Positions 6,600-9,420 of a stretch of DNA of 9,420 bases are shown in pieces. Source of the DNA: Caulobacteraceae bacterium (GTDB taxonomy: Bacteria > Pseudomonadota > Alphaproteobacteria > Caulobacterales > Caulobacteraceae). The stretch is from the NCBI GenBank assembly GCA_947456005.1, contig CANGRP010000086.1, positions 1 to 9,420 on the forward strand. Direction: 5' to 3'. Made by a program: the position numbers and the translations under genes. How positions within the stretch are numbered: position 1 is the stretch's first letter; the number at the start of each line of letters is the position of its first letter. The notes under the pieces are model-generated. The model made no database searches. It had not been told where the DNA came from and saw only the letters and a program-made list of their open reading frames with translations.

Positions 6600-8165
6600 A
6601 TGGAGCTCAGTCCCTTTGTGGGTCGCAATGCGCCGGACCTTCTCGACAGGCAGGCCTTGCGCTTCGGTGACAAGCCATTGCTGATCTGGAGCCCCGCCGA
6701 AGGTGAGACCAAGGTCTACAGCTATGCGGGATTCGCAGACGAGACCCGCGCCTACGCCGCAGGTCTGGCCGGTATGGGCGTGAAGCCTGGCGACGCCGTC
6801 ATCATCCATCTCGACAATCATCCAGCCCTGCTGCTGGCCTGGTTCGCCTGCGCTCGGATCGGCGCGGTCGCGGTGACGACGAATACCCGGGCGACCCGGG
6901 ACGAACTTGTCTATTTTGTGGAACACTCCCGGGCCGTAGGTGCGATCACCAGTTCGGCCTATGCCGGCCTGCTCAAGCAGAGGGCGGCAAACTGTCGCTG
7001 GATTGTCTCGATCGATCCGACAGACCTGCCGGACGCCCAACCCCTGGACACACTGAGGGCTCCACCCGAAGCCTGCCCGACCTGGGAGGCGACCCCAGAG
7101 GCGCCTTGCAGCGTTATGTATACCTCCGGGACGACGGCGCGCCCGAAGGGTGTGGTCTGGACCCACGCGAATGTGCTGTGGGCGGCCAGGGCCAACGCCG
7201 CGCACTTCGGCCTCACGCCGGAGGACCGCTGCCTCGTCTTCCTGCCGCTATTCCACGCCGTTGCCCTGAGCTGGAACTTCCTCGGGACCCTGAATTCGGG
7301 AGGGAGCGTCGTCCTGATGCCGCGCTTCTCCGCGACCCGGTTCTGGGATGTAGCGGTGGCCCATGGATGCACGTGGGCCAACATGGTCGGCTTCACCCTG
7401 CAGGCGGTCTCTGGGCTGCCGGATCCGCCCTCTCACCGGTTCAGGACCTGGGTCTGCGCGGGAGACCTGAAGGCGGTCAGCTCCCGTTGGGGCGTCCGGA
7501 CGCTAGGCGCCTTCGGGATGACGGAGATGATCAGCCAGCCGCTGAGCTCGGATCTGCATCACCCTGGGCCAGAGGGCGCCATGGGGCGGGTCAATCCCGG
7601 CTACAGGGTGGACCTGCGGCGTGAGGACGGATTTCCGCCTTCACCGGGCGAGGTGGCCAGCCTCTGGATCAAGGGCCAGCCTGGCGTGACTATCTTCCAA
7701 GGCTATCTCCACGATCCTCAGGCCACTTCCGAGGCCTTCGACTCTGACGGGTGGTTCTGCACGGGCGATAAGGTCATCGCCGCCCCCGACGGTCACGCCT
7801 TCTACGCGGGGCGCACCAAGGACATGCTGAAGGTAGGAGCCGAGAACGTCGCCGCCGTCGAGATCGAGCAGGTCATCCTCGAGGTCGCGGGTGTCAGGGA
7901 AGCCGCAGTCGTCGGACTACCGGATCGAATGCTGGACGAGGTCCCTGTCGCCTTCGTCGTGATCGAGGGACGACCCGACGAGACGCTCGCCGCCATCCGG
8001 GCTCGGTGCCTGGAGCGTCTGGCCGACTTCAAGAGGCCGCGGAGCCTTCATGTGGTCGACGAGTTGCCAAAGGGGCTTCTGGACAAGGTCCTGAAACGTG
8101 AGCTCAGGGAACTGGCGGTGAGGCTCGCGGTTCCCGTGAACGCTCCTGCCGAAAGCCGGAGGTGA
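6600..8165 (+). CDS. AMP-forming acyl-CoA synthetase (ANL superfamily)
   Basis: This 521-residue cytoplasmic enzyme would activate a carboxylic acid with ATP to an acyl-adenylate and transfer it to CoA. ANL motifs are in order: the P-loop-like MYTSGTTARPKGVVWTH (173-189), LPLFHAV (215-221), GAFGMTEM (303-310), GWFCTGD (384-390) with the ribose-binding Asp390, and the hinge region GRTKDMLKVGAENVAAVEIE (404-423). The C-terminal catalytic Lys is likely Lys496 in LLDKVLKRELR. The residue before it is Asp instead of the usual Gly, a deviation seen in some ligases but worth noting. Length is normal for the family. ATG 6600 follows GGAGG seven bases upstream. The substrate is not predictable; similarity is to the broad fatty-acid/carnitine-type ligases. 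No signal peptide is seen, so it would act after the acid enters the cytoplasm. Only five bases separate its stop from the next gene. Confidence 0.93.
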   Translation: MELSPFVGRNAPDLLDRQALRFGDKPLLIWSPAEGETKVYSYAGFADETRAYAAGLAGMGVKPGDAVIIHLDNHPALLLAWFACARIGAVAVTTNTRATRDELVYFVEHSRAVGAITSSAYAGLLKQRAANCRWIVSIDPTDLPDAQPLDTLRAPPEACPTWEATPEAPCSVMYTSGTTARPKGVVWTHANVLWAARANAAHFGLTPEDRCLVFLPLFHAVALSWNFLGTLNSGGSVVLMPRFSATRFWDVAVAHGCTWANMVGFTLQAVSGLPDPPSHRFRTWVCAGDLKAVSSRWGVRTLGAFGMTEMISQPLSSDLHHPGPEGAMGRVNPGYRVDLRREDGFPPSPGEVASLWIKGQPGVTIFQGYLHDPQATSEAFDSDGWFCTGDKVIAAPDGHAFYAGRTKDMLKVGAENVAAVEIEQVILEVAGVREAAVVGLPDRMLDEVPVAFVVIEGRPDETLAAIRARCLERLADFKRPRSLHVVDELPKGLLDKVLKRELRELAVRLAVPVNAPAESRR

Positions 8166-8170
8166 TTGGC

Positions 8171-9103
8171 GTGGCCGAAGCGGACCCTTTCGCCGACATC
8201 CTGGGCCGGCTTTCGCTGCCGGTGATTGCCGCACCCATGCTTCGGGTCTCCGGTCTGCCGCTTGTCGAGGCCTGTTGCAAGGCGGGAGTGATTGGCGCCT
8301 TTCCGACGGCCAACTGTCGATCGCCGAACGAGCTGGACGACTGGCTGGGCCAGCTCCGAAGCCAACTGTCTCCTCGCGCCGCGCCTTTCTGCCCGAACCT
8401 GATCATGCGCAGCCCGACTCTCGGCGCAGATCTCGATCGCCTGATCGCCCATGGCGTGGAGATGGTGATCACCAGCGTCGGGTCGCCAGAGCCCGTCGTC
8501 GCGCCGCTTCACGCTGCAGGTTGCCTCGTTTTCGCGGACGTCGCTTCAGTACAACACGCCCGCCGGGCCATTGGGGCGGGTGCGGACGGACTTGTCCTCC
8601 TGACAGCTGGCGCCGGTGGCCAGACGGGTTGGGCCAATCCGTTCGCTTTCGTCCGAGCTGTCCGCACATTCTTTGATGGCCCACTGATACTTGCGGGTGG
8701 CCTGTCGGATGGCGCCTCCCTGCAGGCGGCGCAGGTCCTGGGGTGTGATCTCGGCTATATGGGAACGCGCTTCATCGCGACCCAGGAAAGCGCCGCGCCG
8801 GAGGCCTATAAGCAAATGCTGGTCGCGAGCGGCATGGATGACGTGATCCTCACGCCCGCCTTCACAGGCCTACCAACGAGCATTCTAGGCCCGTCAGTCC
8901 GGGCGGCGGGACTTGATCCTGAGGCCCTCGACCGCAATCCGGACCCGGACGTCGCCCGCGCCCTCTACGGCCCTGAGGGTGACGGTCCGAGGCGATGGCG
9001 AGACATCTGGAGTGCAGGGCACTCAGTTTCGGGCGTCCTGGGCGTTCCCAGTGTCGAGGAACTCGTGGGCCGCCTTTGCTCAGAGTATGCTGTGGAGCGG
9101 TGA
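8171..9103 (+). CDS. NPD/nitronate-monooxygenase-like FMN oxidoreductase
   Basis: This 310-residue protein is a TIM-barrel FMN enzyme of the 2-nitropropane-dioxygenase-like group, whose members include nitronate monooxygenases and enzymes acting on CoA-bound ring or enoyl intermediates. Visible elements, numbered from this start: the N-terminal PVIAAPMLRVSG (17-28), GADGLVLLTAGAGGQTG (138-154) in the position of the nitronate monooxygenase AGGH motif, and FMN phosphate-binding LAGGLSDG (176-183) followed by GYMGTRFIATQE (198-209). The His of AGGH is Gln here, so true nitronate oxidation is doubtful and a CoA-ester reductase or oxidase is more likely (inference from the adjacent CoA ligase). 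Start: GTG 8171 lies eight bases after GGAGG (8158-8162). The in-frame GTG at 8162 overlaps that same Shine-Dalgarno and is rejected. It is probably the last gene of the operon, and translation is likely coupled to the ligase. Confidence 0.9.
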   Translation: MAEADPFADILGRLSLPVIAAPMLRVSGLPLVEACCKAGVIGAFPTANCRSPNELDDWLGQLRSQLSPRAAPFCPNLIMRSPTLGADLDRLIAHGVEMVITSVGSPEPVVAPLHAAGCLVFADVASVQHARRAIGAGADGLVLLTAGAGGQTGWANPFAFVRAVRTFFDGPLILAGGLSDGASLQAAQVLGCDLGYMGTRFIATQESAAPEAYKQMLVASGMDDVILTPAFTGLPTSILGPSVRAAGLDPEALDRNPDPDVARALYGPEGDGPRRWRDIWSAGHSVSGVLGVPSVEELVGRLCSEYAVER

Positions 9104-9355
9104 ATTCCTAACCGCCCTCCGACCACACGGCCGTGTTGATCCGGGCGCCCAACCCTCAATCGCCAGCAGGTCGCGACACGTAGGCCCAAGCGGCGACCCA
9201 GTCCGGCCACCAGGCTTCGCCTTGATGAGTTCCCGCAGGTCTTCAAGTCTAGGACACCTGCCTGAGAAGCCATAGCCCCATGACGGAGATCTGTCGCTAG
9301 CGAGTCAATCTGTCCGGTTTTTGGAGCTCGTGAAGTGTCCGCTTCTCTGTTTGTG
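9104..9355. other. Non-coding stretch after the operon
   Basis: I see no supportable gene. The long minus-strand frame crossing this stretch overlaps the FMN-enzyme gene and has an Arg/Ser-rich composition without family motifs. Short structures include the 12-bp palindrome ACACGGCCGTGT (9125-9136), the 8-bp palindrome CGCTAGCG (9295-9302), and two copies of ATCTGTC (9289-9295 and 9308-9314). None is clearly functional. The stretch may be the 3' untranslated region of the operon. Confidence 0.5.
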
Positions 9356-9383
9356 GCCGGGGTCATGCGCGCATGACCCCGGC
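9356..9383. terminator. Perfect 28-bp palindrome, likely bidirectional terminator hairpin
   Basis: The arms GCCGGGGTCATG and CATGACCCCGGC (12 bp each) flank a CGCG loop, giving a very stable hairpin readable on both strands. It lies 252 bp after the last rightward gene and just before a possible converging gene end. No T run follows on either strand, so it is not a classical intrinsic terminator. High-G+C bacteria often have such hairpins with weak T tracts. It could also be an mRNA 3'-end stabiliser or a DNA-binding site. Confidence 0.6.
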
Positions 9384-9398
9384 GTCGGTCGTGCGGGT

Positions 9399-9420
9399 TC
9401 AGGCGGCAAGCGCTGTGCCT
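9399..9420 (-). CDS. Possible last codons of a converging gene
   Basis: Reading leftward from the right edge, the frame gives Gly-Thr-Ala-Leu-Ala-Ala followed by TGA (9401-9399), 16 bases from the palindrome. An Ala-rich C-terminus next to a symmetric hairpin is what two converging genes sharing a terminator would look like. Six residues cannot identify a protein, so this is only a suggestion. Confidence 0.2.

Noticed and set aside
6417..7205. Minus-strand frame of 262 residues across the spacer and the acyl-CoA synthetase
   Set aside because: Overlaps the motif-bearing N-terminal part of the synthetase and shows no recognisable domain.
9104..9355. Remnant of a transposase or integrase in the 3' stretch
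   Set aside because: Translations in all frames give no recognisable element and no terminal inverted repeats or target duplications are visible.
8965..9366. Minus-strand frame of 133 residues over the end of the FMN enzyme and the 3' stretch
   Set aside because: Overlaps a real gene, Arg/Ser-rich, no motif, no clear Shine-Dalgarno.
1..9420. CRISPR array, tRNA or rRNA
   Set aside because: No regularly spaced repeats and no cloverleaf or rRNA-like stretch seen on either strand.

Overview
The window is G+C-rich DNA (about 60-65% by eye) from a Gram-negative bacterium. The start of a TonB-dependent outer-membrane receptor, several export signals, a GntR-type regulator and an NPD-like FMN enzyme together suggest an alphaproteobacterium of the Caulobacterales/Sphingomonadales kind. 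That placement is inference; there is no rRNA or other marker.

Layout. Leftward: a partial TonB-dependent receptor (390 to the left edge) and, behind it, a GntR/FadR-type repressor (1332-565). A 190-bp divergent control region (1333-1522) holds an 11-bp tandem repeat and an inverted repeat. Rightward: six genes run from 1523 to 9103. They encode two exported formylglycine-type sulfatases in tandem, a double-hotdog MaoC/FAS1-type dehydratase-like protein, a Tat-signal alpha/beta-hydrolase-fold protein with Ala in place of the nucleophile Ser, an AMP-forming acyl-CoA synthetase, and an NPD/nitronate-monooxygenase-like FMN oxidoreductase. Gaps are 102, 85 (or 13 with the longer start), -4, 157 and 5 bp, so most are probably co-transcribed. 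The last 317 bp hold no clear gene except a perfect 28-bp palindrome (probably a bidirectional terminator) and perhaps the last codons of a converging gene.

Working model (inference): the receptor imports an organosulfate or its product. The two periplasmic sulfatases remove sulfate from an ester. The freed acid is activated to a CoA thioester, then processed by the hotdog enzyme and the FMN enzyme in a beta-oxidation-like route, under control of the GntR regulator. The substrate cannot be read from the sequence. No formylglycine-generating enzyme, thiolase or acyl-CoA dehydrogenase is present, so these would have to be encoded elsewhere. The most unusual element is the exported alpha/beta-hydrolase homologue that keeps the Asp and His of the triad but lacks the nucleophilic Ser.
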